Source of the DNA: an uncultured Lachnospiraceae bacterium
Lineage (GTDB): Bacteria; Bacillota; Clostridia; Lachnospirales; Lachnospiraceae
Assembly (NCBI GenBank): GCA_934394615.1
Contig: CAKRRJ010000104.1
Span: forward strand, 1 to 6,702
Direction of reading: 5' to 3'
Length of the DNA stretch: 6,702 bases
The notes beneath the pieces were generated by a model. It was not told where the DNA came from, ran no database searches, and was given only the letters and a program-made list of their open reading frames with translations. Made by a program: the position numbers and the translations under genes. Positions 6,505 to 6,702 of the stretch are shown in pieces (the first letter of the stretch is position 1; every line of letters begins with the position of its first letter).

Positions 6505-6637
6505 GCTACAGTTCACAGGTAGGAATTTTCTGAACTGAAAATTCCGTATGATACAGTGACGGCAGCAGATTTTGCCGATTGGGAATGCGAAGCATCGGCA
6601 AAATCCGTTGCTGTTTGCGCAACGCGTGAACAGTAAC
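6505..6637. mobile_element. MITE-like 133-bp insertion with terminal inverted repeats and target duplication
   Basis: The ends are GCTACAGTTCAC (6505-6516) and GTGAACAGTAAC (6626-6637), which are inverted repeats at 10 of 12 positions. Directly outside them the 8-bp sequence TATATTTC occurs at 6497-6504 and again at 6638-6645, with no gap, as expected for a target-site duplication. The inside has no coding capacity and is made of hairpins: GGAATTTTC/GAAAATTCC (6522-6530 with 6537-6545) and a 12-bp perfect stem (6568-6579 with 6594-6605). This is the build of a non-autonomous miniature transposable element. An 8-bp duplication occurs with several IS families (for example ISL3, IS66, IS6), and the ends alone do not let me name the parent. 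A structured-RNA reading of the same sequence is possible but does not explain the flanking duplication. Confidence 0.72.
6563..6613 (+). other. Strong hairpin inside the inserted element
   Basis: GATTTTGCCGAT (6568-6579) pairs perfectly with ATCGGCAAAATC (6594-6605) around a 14-base loop. The stem can extend with CAGCA (6563-6567) and TGCTG (6609-6613) across a three-base bulge. A competing small hairpin, GTTGC/GCAAC (6607-6611 with 6618-6622), follows it. There is no T-run, so it is not a standard terminator. It would be part of the regulator's 5' leader. Confidence 0.65.
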
Positions 6638-6645
6638 TATATTTC
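6638..6645 (+). repeat. Right copy of the 8-bp target-site duplication
   Basis: TATATTTC directly follows the right inverted repeat. Without the insertion and one copy, the regulator's promoter would be joined to its ribosome binding site by a leader of only about 30 nt. Confidence 0.7.
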
Positions 6646-6661
6646 TGCACGGAGGTTTTTC

Positions 6662-6702
6662 ATGGCACGAATCAAAGATATCGCAGAACTGGCCGGTGTC
6701 TC
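6662..6702 (+). CDS. LacI-family transcriptional regulator, N-terminal fragment
   Basis: Only 13 full codons are present before the right edge: MARIKDIAELAGV, then TC, the first two bases of a serine codon. This is the start of the LacI/GalR DNA-binding helix-turn-helix (consensus like ATIKDVAKLAGVS), where the ligand-binding domain would follow. The start follows a strong GGAGG (6651-6655) at six bases. It is divergent from the xylB-isomerase operon and shares a control region that carries two LacI-type palindromes, so it is very likely the local repressor, responding to a pentose or its phosphate. The substrate cannot be read from the fragment. Confidence 0.87.
   Translation, partial: MARIKDIAELAGV

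Noticed and set aside
6505..6637. A known riboswitch class in the regulator leader
   Set aside because: The fold (closing stem, two or three hairpins) suggests it, but I see no conserved core of the classes I know (TPP, cobalamin, glycine, THF, SAM), and the exact flanking octamers point to an insertion.

Overview
The window looks like a chromosomal segment of an endospore-forming, moderate-GC member of the Clostridia, most likely a gut-type Lachnospiraceae. The evidence is a complete sporulation sigma factor (sigma-G), strong AGGAGG-type ribosome binding sites before every gene, housekeeping promoters of TTGNNN/TATNNT type, and a DUF362 protein and pentose genes of the kind common in that family. 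No phage, CRISPR, rRNA or tRNA genes were seen.

Layout from left to right. (1) The start of a J-domain co-chaperone gene (minus strand, cut by the window edge) with its own promoter and a leader hairpin. (2) A DUF362 protein (minus), preceded by a MerR-type promoter with a 19-bp spacer and closed by a strong intrinsic terminator. (3) A histidine-phosphatase (minus), divergent from (4) the sporulation sigma factor sigG (plus), which has a good match to a sigma-F promoter. (5) A terminator hairpin shared by sigG and the converging sugar operon. (6) A two-gene sugar operon on the minus strand: xylulokinase (xylB), then an L-fucose/L-arabinose-isomerase-family protein. (7) A 476-nt divergent control region. 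(8) The first codons of a LacI-family regulator (plus) at the right edge.

The right half reads as a pentose-use module. The LacI-type protein probably represses xylB and the isomerase through a 14-bp palindrome placed just after the predicted xylB start site. A second near-identical copy lies 187 bp away, beside the regulator's own promoter, which would allow DNA looping and autoregulation. The isomerase would make a ketopentose and XylB would phosphorylate it, feeding the pentose phosphate pathway. The usual xylose isomerase (XylA) is not in the window, so the true sugar is open.

The most striking non-coding structure is a 133-bp element between the regulator's promoter and its ribosome binding site. 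It has 12-bp terminal inverted repeats (10 of 12 paired), exact 8-bp direct repeats of the target on both sides, strong internal hairpins and no coding capacity. This is the architecture of a MITE, and it puts a folded RNA into the 5' leader of the regulator. The second notable site is the MerR-type promoter of the DUF362 gene, whose regulator is not in the window.
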